Shown: piece after piece, positions 49,761 through 62,859 of the stretch
Layout of the letters: every line of letters begins with the position of its first letter
How positions within the stretch are numbered: position 1 is the stretch's first letter
Assembly (NCBI GenBank): GCA_003339415.1
Contig: PDHQ01000143.1
Location: 1-64,000 of the forward strand
Source of the DNA: Ophiocordyceps camponoti-saundersi (nom. inval.)
Lineage: Eukaryota > Ascomycota > Sordariomycetes > Hypocreales > Ophiocordycipitaceae
Direction of reading: 5' to 3'
DNA length: 64,000 nt
Position numbers and translations under genes: made by a program
The notes under the pieces: generated by a model
Told to the model about the DNA's origin: nothing
The model's input: the letters and a program-made list of their open reading frames with translations, nothing else
Databases searched by the model: none

Positions 49761-52700
49761 AAAGTAAAAATATAATTATTAAGCTTAAATTATAAGGAAA
49801 ACTTAAAGTAAAAATATTATAATAATTTATCCCTTTAAATAGTAAAATTAAAGTATTATAAGAGGAGGTAATATATATTTTATAGCTTAATATTATATTA
49901 GTAATTTAAAGTAACTATATTTAAAACTTAGTAAGAGAAGAGGAACTCTTATAGCTTAATTTTACTTATATATTGCTAGGTAATTATAATACTAATATAT
50001 TTTAAAAGATTATAACATATTATAATAATTATAAGCTAATTTAGTCGCGGGGGGAAATTAGCTAGGAAAAGGGTAATCCTAAGGCGGGCTTATTAAAAGC
50101 GGTTCTCTTATTATTTTCATTAATATATCTAATTTTTATAAAGGAGGCGTTAAGTAGTTTTCTTATTAAGAGTATTATATAAAGCTTAAGCTTATATTAT
50201 TATTTACTTTAGTTTTTCTTAAAATAAGGACTTAGTTTTACTATATTAAGTTAAGTAGTATATAGGGAATTTTATAAAAAACCTTAAAATAAACTTAGAC
50301 GCGTATTAAATTATATTTAATATACTTACTTTTTTAAGCTAGTAAAAAGTATTAGCCTTTCTCTTATTTATATAAAAGTTAATTAGGGAGGTTTAAAACT
50401 TAGCTTTTAAGTAATAAACCGGGGTTGCTTTAAAGGCGCTAAGAATAGTATATAAGTATTATAACTAGGCGGGGCTTATAATCTTAGTAAAGCTTAAAAG
50501 GTTCCTAGCTGCTAAAGTAGTTATATAAAAGGTAATAAAAGCGTAAAATACTAAGAATTATATAACTTTTATATATAGCTTTTTAGCTTAAGGGAGGGTA
50601 TAACTTTTAATAAATACGGTTAAGGTAATAAGGGCGAGACTTTATCTAAAGAGCTTATTACGTATAGTTTAAATATATACTTTTTAATATAATTATTTAT
50701 AAACTTAAATACTTAGTAAGCGCGCCTTAGAGATAAGGTAGATTTTATATATACTTAGCTTAATTATATATTATTCTAAGTAACGTTTCTATATTAAGTT
50801 ATAAGGAGAAGGCGACCCCTTTTCTAGCTTAAGTAGCTTAAATAAGTTTTATAATTATAAGGATAGCTAGTTTTATTAACCTATTCTATCTATTACCTAT
50901 TTAACTATTAAGGAGGAGCTAGTATAGTTTAGTAATATTAGATAACTACTTACTTATAATTAACTTAAGTACTTAACTACTATAATATAAAAGGGAGATT
51001 AGCGTATAGCTACTAGCTTATTAGTAAACTTCTAGCTTCTTACTTTATTTATATAATATAATTATAATAATAATATAAAGTTAACTTAGAAAATAGCTAA
51101 GCTAAAAGTAAGTGTGAAAAATATAAGTAAGCTATATATAAAAGACTAAGTAATATATCTTAAGGAAGCCGGTGAAGATTTAGTCTAACTTAGTTACTTT
51201 TTATAAGAATATAATAATATAATAATATAATATAAAAGGTAGCCTAAACGTTATCCGCGGTAATATATTATTTTATAAGGAAGCTAAGTTTAGGCGTTTT
51301 ATTATCTATAAGGGGGAGGTTAAGGATAAGGGGAAAGAACTTATTTATTAAAATATAAGCCTTATCCTTAAAAGACGCGGCCTCTCCCTTACCTAGGTCT
51401 TATAAGGCTAAGAGGTAAATAGGCTTAGCTAGTAATTTATTATAAAGCCGCGCTTAGTACTTTATATATTAAAACTAACTAAGGTTATTATTAATAAAAT
51501 ATAAGAAGAAACGCTAGTTAGCTTAATAAGAATAAGTAACTATTTTCTTTTAATTATAAGTAGATTCCTATAATTATAGCTAATTATACTTAAATAAGGA
51601 ATTATAATAGTAACGCTTAGCTTATTTAGCGTTCTTAGTAGCGCGAGCGACTATTAAAGTAAACTAAGTTTACTTCTTCTTAAATATTAAAGTATAAAAA
51701 AGTATAGCGTTTTAGATAACTTATTATAATTTATTATAAAAATAGTTAAGGGTAGTATTAATCTAATTAATAGTTTCGATAATAGTAGAAATAAAAATTT
51801 AAATAAAAGATTCTTTTATAATAAAGTTTAAATTAGCTTATTTTTATTATAGCTTAAATATAAAAAGGTTAATATCTTATATACTAATTATAAATATTTA
51901 TAAAATATAGTTAAATTTTATAAAATTAAGGTTTAGTTTTATATATATAATATAAGACTTAGCTATAACTTAGACTAAATTTAATATATTATCTTAATAG
52001 CTATAAAATATCTTAATATATTCGCTTTTAAAAATAAAAAGTAAAAGGTTAAGTTTAAAGGTTTTTTAGATAAGCTAATTAGCGTTATCGAAGTGTTATT
52101 TATAGCTATCTTATAGCGGATAATATAAGTTAAAATCCCTAAGAAGGATTTATTTTATTTTTAGCTTAAACCTAAAAAAGAGGGAAAGGTAGCTTAATTT
52201 AGCTTAATTTAGGGAGGAGTATATTAAGATAATTTTTAATTTAGAAGCGAAGCTAACTCTAGCCTAATCTCTACTAGTAATAAGCGACTAATCCGAAATA
52301 TTATAATACTTATAAATATATATAACCGCTTATCTGCTATAAAAAATAAGTTTATAAGGTAAAGTTTTAGAAAAAAGTAAACTAGCTTTAAAGTAATATA
52401 TTATTTCTTATAAAGTAATAATATTATAATTATATATATTATAAAAAGCTAGTTATATTAGCTTAAGTTATTTATTAATATTTTACAAAAGGACTTTAAA
52501 ATATATAAAGAGGAGTTAAAAGTAATAATAGTTATATTCTCGCTATTTTCGCATAAAGCCCTAATAGCGGCTTTAATTTAGATTCTAATAAAAGCTAATA
52601 TAATTAAAAGTTTAATATTAATCTTAATAAGGCTATCTATATAATATAATATAAGAATAAGTTTATTAATATTTATTATATTTTAAGTTTACTTAAGAGG

Positions 52701-53940
52701 TAATTAGCTTAAGTTAAATAAAATATATTTTTTTACGCTTAATTTAACGCTTTATAGCTTTTAATATATCTCCGCTAATTAATATCTTAAAAGATAGCTT
52801 TAGCTAAAAGCTACTTATAAGTTTATAATATTTCCTATTAGTAATAAATTATTATAAGGATTTAAAGATTAATTCCTAAATAAATTATATATAAAAAAGT
52901 ATTATTAACTATATATTAAGTTTAGTAAATTATATAAACTATTATTTATAATAAGTATAAGCTTTATCTTATTTTTAAATAGCTATAAGGTATAGCTTTA
53001 ATTAAGCTAGGTAATTTTTATTATATAAAATATATATATATAAATACTTATTTTATCCCGCCTTATATTTAGTCTTAGTCTTATATATAATAAGATTATA
53101 TTTATTATAAAGCTTAATATATTTATAAAACTTAATAATATAATTAAAATAATAATAGTTATAATATTAATAGCGTTAGATAAAATTTAAAAAAAGTTTT
53201 ATTTTAAAAATTTATATTTTAATTATAAGTTTATAATTATAAAGTTAATTAATATTAATAAGGGAAGTTAATTTAAGAATAATTATTATTTAAGTAACTT
53301 TTAATATAGCTTTTAAAAATTAGTAATTATAGCTATAAAAGGAGTAGATAGGGCAGCTGCTAAAGCAGCTACCTTTACTAAGGCGCTAGCTTTAGTTAGC
53401 GTTATTATTATTATAAGTTAAAGCTTTAACGCTTTATTTTGCCCTTAAGTATAGCGTAAGTTAGCTTAAAGTCGCTTTTATTATTTACTATTAGCTAGCT
53501 CTAAACTCTACTTTACTCCGCTCCGCTTTATATTTACTTATAAGCTACTTAGCTATCCTCCTCCGCTAATATATTTAGCCGCCTCCGTAGCTACTACGCG
53601 TAATTTATTTAAATAAATTTATAACTTAGTTAGCACCTAAGTTTTAACCCCGCCTTTAACTCTGCTTTTAGCTCCGCTTACTTTATAATATTTATATTAA
53701 GCTTTTATATAATTATAATAATTCGCTAATTAAGGGCTTATACGCTTTATTAGCTTTATATATAATTATATAATATAATATTACTTACCTTATTATTTTT
53801 AATATAAAACTTTATATTTAGCTAATTAAGCTATATATATAATATAAAAGAGGTTATAAAGCTTTTTATAAATAATCTAAAATATTATAATATTATTATT
53901 TTATTAATATATAGCTATATAATTATTATCGCTATTTTTT
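49761..53940. other. RIP-mutated DNA, unresolved, partly coding-like on the plus strand
   Basis: Tracts near 51650-53300 give plus-strand frames with fewer stops than usual for this composition, but no motif was recognised. A small perfect inverted repeat, AGCTGCT-AA-AGCAGCT, is at 53355-53370. No repeat partner was found in the window. Confidence 0.4.
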
Positions 53941-53999
53941 TATTATAAACGTTAAAAAGAGGGGAAAAGTTAAAAAAGGGGGTTAAAAATTTACCTTTT

Positions 54000-54073
54000 T
54001 CTAAAAATAATAAAAAGAAAAAAAAAGAAAAAAGAAAAAAGGAGGTAAAAAAGAAAAAAATATACCCCCCCCC
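54000..54073 (+). repeat. Polypurine tract followed by a C9 run
   Basis: About 60 bp of almost pure A and G (AAAAAGAAAAAAGAAAAAAG type) end in TATA and nine C residues. The strand asymmetry differs sharply from the flanking DNA. Confidence 0.85.
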
Positions 54074-54149
54074 TTATTAATTACTAATAGATAATAAAGC
54101 GGCTACCCCGCTACTTTACTCTACCCCCCCTCGGACTTTCTTTCCTCCG

Positions 54150-54256
54150 CCCCGCGCCGTACCGCCTCGCCTCGTACCGCCTCGCCTCGTACCGCCCCGT
54201 ACCGCCCTATACCGCCTTATGCCACGCTATACCGCCCCGCTCCTCCGCCCCGTACC
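54150..54256 (+). repeat. GC-rich degenerate decamer repeat, unit GTACCGCCYC
   Basis: Units of 10 or 15 bp (GTACCGCCTCGCCTC, GTACCGCCCC, ATACCGCCTT and similar) are repeated about eight times. It is the most GC-rich part of the window. Some units show G to A at the first base. Confidence 0.85.
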
Positions 54257-54442
54257 TTATAGACTTTCCTTTTCTCTATACTTCCCTCCTTACTTTACTT
54301 TTCTTATATTATTCGAGATTACCTTTAAGTAATAAGCTTATTATATTATATTATTACTAGCTATTATTATACTTTTATATAAGCGTATAGTAAGCTTTTT
54401 TTTTATAATTAGGGGGTTTTACTTTACTTTAGAGGATTTTTC

Positions 54443-54628
54443 TATAAGGGTTCGGCCTCCGGGCTATCTATAAGGAGGTAACTTTATTATTTAGAATAAC
54501 TATAAAGAGCTATATAAAAGGGGTCGTAACGCCTAATAGGGGTAGGCGATCCGCGCGCGCGTTACGCGCGGATATAACTAATTACCTTACGTAACTTAGT
54601 TATTCGGGCATAGCCTAAATCCCTTATA
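54443..54628 (-). repeat. 3-prime LTR of element E
   Basis: 186 bp, starts TATAAGGG and ends CCCTTATA. It contains a CGCGCGCGTTACGCGCGG core. The differences from 61623-61808 that I saw are transitions. Confidence 0.92.
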
Positions 54629-57600
54629 TACCCCGCCGCCTTAGGAAAAAAGTATATCTATCTCCGGTAAAGGTATAAGTTAAAATAAAATAAAAATTCC
54701 CTTATATATTTCTTTTCCTTTCTTTTCTTCTACTATATATTACCTATTCTAAAAATATTAATCTTATTATTTTCGCGCTATTACTACGCTATTACCTTAT
54801 ATTAATTTTTTCTATTAATATATTACTCCTTTATATTATTATATTAGTATATCGGCCGCTCCGTTTACTCTAATTTATACTATAAGGGAGTATATTATAT
54901 AAGAAGATAGCGATAATAAAAATACTACGCCGCTAATAAAAGTATTATATATATACGCCTTATTTAAATAATTTAATAAATAATAAGATAGCTAACTATA
55001 TTTATAGCTAGGCGGCGGCTTACTAAGCGTATTATTCTTAGTATTATAAGTACTTATAAGAAAAATACCTTTTCGCTAAGAATATACGCTTTTAGCGGGC
55101 TGCCCGTAACTTATAAAATATAGCTGCTAATAATAAAGCTATCTAAACGCCCGCCCGCGCCCGTAATAGTATTATTTTTAGCTAACACGCTATCTTAACG
55201 CTTACTTTTTAAGCTTACGCTAACCGCTTTAAGATATAGCTTAATATTATATAACTTACCCCTTATTTTATAACTAATATTTTTTATCTTTATTATCTAA
55301 GCTATCTAGCTTTAATACTCTTATCCCTTTTAGTAGTAATATTATTCCCGCGCTTATATTATTAATATATTATTATAAAATAAGTAGTATTATATATTAA
55401 TATTAGTAATATTAGGCTTAATAATAAGGGTAAGTTATTTTTAGCTTTAATATATTCGCCTCCTATTACGAAGAATCCTTATAGCGGTAAAAGTAAATAT
55501 AATAAGATATTCTCGCCTTATAATAGGAAAAGGCGGCTACTAAGGCTAAGGATTATTAATAATAGCTTAAGGCTAACTATAATATTTATATAGCCTTTAT
55601 TAACCTTACTACCCTCTCGTTACTAACCCGCGCCCCCTACTTTTTTAACCGCGCGTTTTTTACGCTACTTAATATTTAGATATATTAAGCTAAGCTTTAA
55701 GGCTAAATTTATCGCGCCTTAGCTAAGCTAAATTAGCCTCTATAATTACCTTTACTTATAGCTAGGGGTTATAGTTACTTATATAGTAAGTTATTATCTA
55801 AGTTTAATATACTTTTTTATAGCTATAGCGGTTTAAGCTAAGCGTAAGCGGTTAATAATATTAAAAAAGATAATTAAAAAAATATACTAAATATATTATA
55901 ATAGTAACGGAAAAGATAGGGATAAAAAGGGGGTAGGGCGTAATAAGCTAAAAAGAATTTACTAAAAAAGGGAAAGAATTTACTTAATTAAGTTTAAATA
56001 GAAAAATATATCCGGGGCTATTATATATATAAATATCTCCTTAGTATAACTTATAATAATCTAAAGCTACGTAATATTATAAGCTATTTAATAGCTTTTA
56101 AGTTAGCGTAATATATTTTTTCTATTTTACTAATATTTAATAATAAGGAGGTTAGCCTTATAAGCGTTACTTATAGGTATTCTTTATAATAAAAATTTCT
56201 TTAATTTTATATTTATTAAATAATAAGTTATTATTTAAAAATTATAAAGAAAATTTAAGCTAGCTATTAGTAAGGTTTTATAATAAGAGTAAATTATATA
56301 TAGTACGCTTAAGTAAATTAATATAAAATATAAAGTATATATTTTTTAAAATATTAAGTATAATAATTAAAAAGGATAGGATAATAATAACTTTATACTT
56401 AGCTTTAAGATAATCGAGTTTCTTAGAAGGGTAGTTAGAATAAATATATTATAAATTTAACTATATAAAGTTACTAATTTAGAATTATTCTATAAGGCGA
56501 TAAGTATTATTAAAAATATCTTACTATTTTTATTAAGCTTATATAATTAATACTTATATAAGTTAAATACCTTCTTATAAGTATTAAGCGAAGGTAATAG
56601 TACGCCCTTTTAAGGAAGCGATTAGCGTAAGATATATAATTAGTTATTATATAAAATTAAAGTTATATTTATATAGTAAGCGGTTTAAACTAACGCCTAT
56701 TATTAACGATTTTTTATTATTTAAAGTAAGCTAGTAAGTAAGTAAGTAAAAGGGCTAGTTAAGCTAAGAGAACGATATTATATAACGAAAAATAGCCTAT
56801 ACTTCTTAGTTTATTTACTTTATATTATTATTAATCTATAAATAGTAAGCTATAAATATAAGTTATTTAATACTTACTAAGCGGTAAAAGGTTAACTAAA
56901 AGTAACTTATTTAGTTTAAATTACGGTTAAATATAATCTCCGTAAGGAAGTTATAAAAACGCTACTAAGTATAAACGAAATATTTAGCGTAATACTTAGC
57001 CTCTATTAACGTTATTACCTTAAGCTATATATATTTAAATAGCTAATTAGTAATAATTATAAGGAAGCGGGGCTAGGAAAGATTAGTAATAAGTAAGTTT
57101 ATTATAAAGTTTACTAAGATAGTTATCTAATACCTTTTTAATAGCGGTAATAGTTATAATAAGCCCTAGTAATAATAGCGTTAAAGGTAATTCCTATAAT
57201 AATAATAGTTTTATATAAACCGCGCTATATTAGCTAATATACTATTTTAATAATAGTAATAATAAAGTAATATAAATATAATATTCTTTCTAAGGTACCT
57301 TATAAGCGGCGAATTATAAGTTTTTTAGATTAAGGTAATTATTAAGGGTTCCTAGTTAGGTATTTAAAGTCGGCCCCGGAACTATAGCTAGCCGCTAGCG
57401 GAAAGGGAATAGTCCGTAATTTGCTCTTTTATACTCGCTTTAAAAGGGAACTTCTAAGCGCCCTCTTATAAGGCGGTACGTTATACTATATAAAGCAGGT
57501 TAGACTATAACGCTATAAGCTATAATTCTTATAAGTATATATTTATAAAAGGGGTTAAAGCTATAAAGGTAATATTTTAGCTTTAGATTAGTTATAATTT

Positions 57601-58689
57601 AAAAAAATAAATAGATAAAGGCTATATAATATAGCTAAAATATAGGGCGGTATATTATTACTCCTAATTATAATAGGATAGTATATTAAGATAGGTTACG
57701 TATTTACCTAGGTAATATTATAAATAGAAATTAAAAAAAGTAAGTATTTTAGCCTATTAAGCTTAGTATTTTAATATAGCTTTTAAAATAATAAAATACT
57801 TTAAAGCTTTATAATCTATAAATATAGTAAATAAAGAGGAAATATTACGAAGTTTAGCTAACTACGCCTTAAGGTAGTAAATAATAATAAGAAATTCCTT
57901 ATCGTAGATAATATAATTTCGCTCTATAAGCTAAAGCTTCTAAAAGAAATATATTATAGGCTATAAAACTTAGTCCTAGCCGCGCTAGGAAAAGTATCCG
58001 CTTATTACCTCGCTTAAATAATCCGCCTTTATAACGGTATTAAGATCTAAGTTTTACTATGCTAAAATAAAAAAGGAGATAAATACTACCTTAAGCTAAT
58101 TAAAAGCGTTCTAATAAGCTAGAGTTTAATTAAAAGGGGCGTTACGCTTCGTAAAGGCTATAAGTAAAGCTATAAGAGAAAAAAATTATAGGATAAAATT
58201 ATAATAAAAGTTTATAAAGCTAATAAAGCTATATATACTTTTTACGTAAGTTAGTGCCTCCTAATTCCGAATCGCCGAAACTTTAGCTAAATCTAAGCGT
58301 ACCTCTTATCTTATATAAATAATAAATCCTAAGTATTTAACTTTATAAACTATAAACGCGTATTTATTAAGGTTTAGATATAGCTTAGCTTATTATAATT
58401 TTATAAAAATAACGCGTACCTTTTTTTAGTAATTTAAAAGCAAGCTACCTAAGTAAATAAGAATATTATTAAGGTAAGTAATTATAAAATCCCTAAGGGA
58501 GTCGCTTAGGGATATATTAATATACTACTAAAATAAAGCGGGGGCGCTAGCTAAACTAAAAAAATAAATAAGGTATTCGAATAGCCCGAAACGCGTATAG
58601 AAAATAGTTAGATATTCCTCGCTTTTCGTAATACGTATCTTAAAAAAGGCGGTATATATATTAAGCTTAATAAATTATTAAGCGCTAGA

Positions 58690-58800
58690 AAAACTATATA
58701 GAGTTTCTTTTATAAAAGGTAAAAGGTAGTAGTTTTACTTAGTAAGTTTATTTAAGGTATAATAATTAATATAAAACCGCTAGCCGCCCCTAAACTTCTT
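58690..58800 (-). pseudogene. Gypsy reverse transcriptase remnant of element E
   Basis: The minus-strand frame reads K-K-F-R-G-G-x-R-F-Y-I-N-Y, then T-L-N-K-L-T-K, then L-P-F-I-K-E-T-L. This is the Gypsy K-x-x-G-G-x-R-F-C-V-D-Y-R-x-L-N...P-L-P-x-I-x-E-T-L block, with Cys to Tyr and Asp to Asn changes as RIP would make. Confidence 0.82.
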
Positions 58801-61064
58801 TATAAGGAGGATTAGGGTAGCTATAAATAATAAGCTAGTATAAATCTAATTTTTATTTATTAAGTTAGTAATTTATTTCTATATTTTAAGGAGATATTTA
58901 CGCGGTATATTATATAATAAGCCTTATAGTAATAATAAAAGGGATTTATTAAGCTATTATTATAAATAGATATAGTAATTATATATATTACGATAAGGGG
59001 GAAATATATTAGCTTTCTCCTTATCGAAAAGGTTATAAAAGTTAGATACCTCGGAAAGTAAAGAAACCGGGAAAGTAAAAAGAGCTAGTATATTAACTTA
59101 TAAAACGCGTAAGATATTTTATAAGCTTATAATAAGGAAATAATAACCTATTTACTAACGGGATTCGCGCTTTATTAACGCGGTAAAAGTTAAGCTAAGT
59201 ATAGTAACTATACGGTATTTTAAAGTTCGTATTTTACTATATAAGATAATAAGGTTATTTATAAAATAAATTATAAGATATCGCTATTTTATATAAAGAG
59301 ATATATTATACCGCGCTATCTATAATAAGCTAAGAATTATATCTTAAGTTAAGCTAAGGATTATATATATAATTATAAGTATCTACTAGCTATTAATATT
59401 AATAATAAATTAGATAAGATAATAAATTAGGGAGGATTCCTTAAAGCGAACTTATTTCTAATAGCGGGTTTAAACTATAATATAAATTATACGCGGAGTA
59501 GGAAAAGGGATATATTAGAGATAGTAATATTATACCTAAGATTCGCTTATAGTAGCGTAATAATTATAGCTACTATCTACTTACGTATCGATAAAGGTAA
59601 TAGAATTTACGAGAATAAGGATAAGGAGAGGATTAGTATTTATATTCCTTATAATATCCGTAAATTAGTTTTTTAAACTATTATCTATTAAATTAACGTA
59701 ATTACCTTCCCTTTATAAAAAACTTAGTATAAGGGGGATTCTTTTTCCTAATTTAAATAAATATCTTAGTTAGCCTTTTTAGTTTCTATAAAGTATATAG
59801 AAAAGAATAAAGGCGATAATAAGTATACTAAGCAGTCCCTTACGAAATAGCTTACTTAGCTATAATATAAGTAATAACTATTAACCTATCGCTTACTATA
59901 TTCTTTTATAAAAATACGAGGAGCGGAGTAGCGGAGTCCTAAATATTACCTTTTATATTTACCGCGCCTTTAACGATAAGAGGAGCGCGCTAAAATTATA
60001 TTAGTTTAGCGGATATCTATTATAGGTATATTAATATCTTAGGCTATTAGGGGGGAAATAAAAGAAAAAGGTATTTAACTTTTACTTTTAATTTAGAATA
60101 ATTCGATATCGATAATAATAAAATAGATATAAGCTATAGCCGAAACGTAATTATTAAGGAGGATATTACGTCCGAGATAGTAATATCGTAACTTAAGGGT
60201 AAGTATATAATATAGATTTATAACTTTAATTTTATCCGCTTACGTAATACCCTCCGAAAGCGAAAATTTTACCTTAAAATAAATAAGGAAATTAAAGAAT
60301 AACTCGGAGGCACCTTAAGAGAGTTTTTCTAACTTTATTATAGCTATTTAATAGCGGTAAGGATTGGCAAATATAGTATCGAGATATTTAAGAAAAGTTT
60401 TAACCTAATATTAATATTCCTCGCTATACTTAAAGAATAAAGCTACCTTAAATTAAATAATAAGCGATAAATACTAATAAAGGAAAACCTATTAATTATA
60501 ATCGTTACCGATAAAAGCGCAATTTACTAATAGTATAATAATCTAGGATATAAATACTAGTTAAAAGTACTATTCTTATTATATAAGCAGTATTTATTAT
60601 ATAAACAGCTTAATAATATAATTTATATAATAAAGTAAAAATACTAGTATCTAGTATTTAAATTACGGCTAAACCTCGGAAGGTAAAACCTCGAATAATA
60701 AGATAAGATAATAAAGATAAGAATAACGAATAAAATTCCTAGGATAAGAAGAACGGTTAGAAACGGTTAAAAACGGAAAGAAATATTAGCTATTACAAAT
60801 AAAGAATTATTTATTATAATTTATTATTAGCCTAGAAGCTAATAGAATATAATAGAATAGAATAAAGCTATTCTATTCGCTAAGGAATATAGTAAATTTA
60901 AAATCAAGGGTTAATTTCAAAGTAAGAATTTAATTTTAAAGTAAAAAAATACGATAAAAGTAAATAGAATAAGATAAAGCTATTCTATTCGCTAGTATAT
61001 TTATAATATAAAGCTTTTACGGTATTCTATAGCTTTCTAGCTAGCTTATATAATTAGATAGTTT

Positions 61065-61135
61065 CTTAGAGAAGGAAAACTATAAAAGGAAGGCTTCCTT
61101 CCCTCGAAGGGTCTTTCCTTTCCTTCTTCTCTAAG
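61065..61135. repeat. Imperfect inverted repeat near the 5-prime end of element E
   Basis: CTTAGAGAAGGAAA (61065-61078) pairs with TTTCCTTCTTCTCTAAG (61119-61135) apart from a 3-base bulge. An inner AAGGAAGG-CTTCCTT palindrome lies between the arms. It would fold as a long hairpin in the leader of the element transcript. Confidence 0.75.
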
Positions 61136-61622
61136 CTTTTAATCTAAATAATTTGCACTTTAAAAGCCTACTCTCTATAACCTTCCCCTGCCTTATAAGA
61201 TATTCCTATTTAGGAAGTTCTTACTTATTTGTGCTTTATAAATTTCCTATTCCGGCTACCTACTACCCGGTTAAAGTAAGTAAAGCCCCTTACCTTTTTA
61301 TTACCCCTTTTCTCTCTTTATCTTTAGAAGCTTAGATTAAGGGCTACGGGTAAGATTAGGTAATTACGGGTACGATCCGTAACAAATAGCTTATATAATA
61401 TTAGGGCCTACTAAGCTAGAAAAAATATCTTATTATTATCGAAAAAGAAGCTAAAAGGGAGGGGCTTCTTAAGGCTACCGGTATTACGTTAAAGAGTAAA
61501 TTATATTATATTATACTTATAGAATCTCTTATAGCTTGGAAATTATTACTTACTATTATTAAAGCTAGGTAATAATTACTTTTTAAAAGATAAGGTTATT
61601 TATTATAATAATAGTTATTTTA

Positions 61623-61808
61623 TATAAGGGTTCGGCCTCTAAGCTATTTACGAGGAGGTAATTTTACTATTTAGAATAACTATAAAGAGCTATATAAAAG
61701 GGGTTATAACGCCTAATAAGGGTAGGCGATCCGCGCGCGCGTCGCGCGCGGATATAACTAATTACCTTACGTAACTTAGTTATTCGGGCATAGCCCGAAT
61801 CCCTCACA
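61623..61808 (-). repeat. 5-prime LTR of element E
   Basis: 186 bp, starts TATAAGGG and ends CCCTCACA, where the CpA steps survive. It is followed by the target duplication TTTTC. Confidence 0.93.
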
Positions 61809-61813
61809 TTTTC

Positions 61814-62585
61814 CTACTTAATATACTATAAAGGCTTTAAATATTATAAAGGCCCTTAGCGTATAAATAATAAATAATATAGCTTTTAAAGCTTTAAGCT
61901 TAATAATAATAATTTTATTAACTTATATAATTTTTATAATAATATTATCTTAATCTTTTATAGCTAAATTAAAAAGAAGCCTTTTAGTAATAATATTATA
62001 TAAGTAATTAGTAATAATAGCGTTTAGTTTAAAAATAGTCTTAACTTAAAAAAAGTCTTAAGTAAATTCTATAATATTAAAGTTAAATATAATAGCTATA
62101 TCCTTACTATTAAAATAATAAATAGCTAAGTAAAATATTATTTTTAAAATATAATTAATAGCTTATATTATATTTTTAAAAGTCTTATTAGCGATTTTAT
62201 TTAAAATATTATTAAAATATATAATAATTTCCTTTTAATATTAAAGTAAGATTTATTTTTTAAGTTTAAAATAAAGTTATAAAGCTAATATAATTTATAT
62301 TTATATCTTTAATATTTAATCTACTAATAATATTTATAAAAATATTTCTTATAAAGTTTTAATAATAATATACTTAATATCTTTTATATATAAAGCCTTA
62401 GTTTTAGCTAATTCTATATAGTTTAATTCTTATCTAAGTTAGTTTATATATTATTTTATTATAGCTTAAATTAGTTAAAATAGGTTTAATAAAGTAAAGC
62501 TTAATAAAATTATATAAAGCTATTTTATTAAGATATTAAAGGGGACCTAAAAAGGTTCCTATAAGTTTCTTATATTTTATTTATT
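61814..62585. other. AT-rich RIP-mutated DNA, no feature recognised
   Basis: No gene or within-window repeat partner was noticed. CpA and TpG are almost absent. Confidence 0.5.
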
Positions 62586-62730
62586 ATTAACCGGATTATA
62601 GGTAAACTCGGCTAGCCTCGCGCCCGGTTACGCTTAAAAGTTATTCGGATTCCTCCTACTACGCTTTCTCCCTTCGCGTCTGCGACCTCCTCGGTCGAGG
62701 GGCGGGAGCGCTATAGCTTAAGGCTGAATT
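62586..62730. other. GC-rich patch with little RIP, unidentified
   Basis: It keeps normal-looking sequence (GTCTGCGACC, AAGGCTGAA) in the middle of RIP DNA. It contains a perfect short hairpin, CCTC-GGTC-GAGG, at about 62688-62700. It is not recognised as a tRNA or as part of an rRNA by eye. Confidence 0.5.
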
Positions 62731-62785
62731 TTTAAGCTAATTATAAATCTATAAATAACTTACTATTATTCGTAAGTGCGCACTA

Positions 62786-62840
62786 ATAAAGTTAGAGTAA
62801 GGGGGGCGCCTTCTTAAACCCTTTTAGACTCTATTATTTA
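62786..62840 (-). repeat. Repeat C, copy 7, internal scrap
   Basis: About 55 bp matching the GTTAGAGTAAGGGGGGCGCC region of the family (compare 11600-11655 and 28650-28700). Both ends are lost. Confidence 0.75.
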
Positions 62841-62859
62841 TTTACTTAATAAATATAAA

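Larger units (their letters stand above)
54443..61808 (-). mobile_element. Gypsy LTR retrotransposon E, minus strand, complete ends
   Basis: A 7366-bp element with two 186-bp LTRs (54443-54628 and 61623-61808) and a perfect 5-bp target duplication TTTTC (54438-54442 and 61809-61813). On the minus strand the LTR begins TGTGAGGG in the right copy and ends CCCTTATA, an eroded form of the matching inverted end CCCTCACA. Reverse transcriptase blocks are on the minus strand near 58800-58690. A purine-rich minus-strand tract, A-A-G-G-C-G-G-C-G-G-G-G, lies just inside the left LTR. It is related to element D in the internal region and LTR ends. RIP stops interrupt the coding region, but some patches, as at 60900 and 61140-61400, keep CpA and TpG. 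Confidence 0.92.

Noticed and set aside
61153..61335. Open frame of 60 codons on the plus strand
   Set aside because: It lies inside the leader or early internal region of element E, opposite to the coding strand, in a patch that merely has fewer stops because RIP was weaker.
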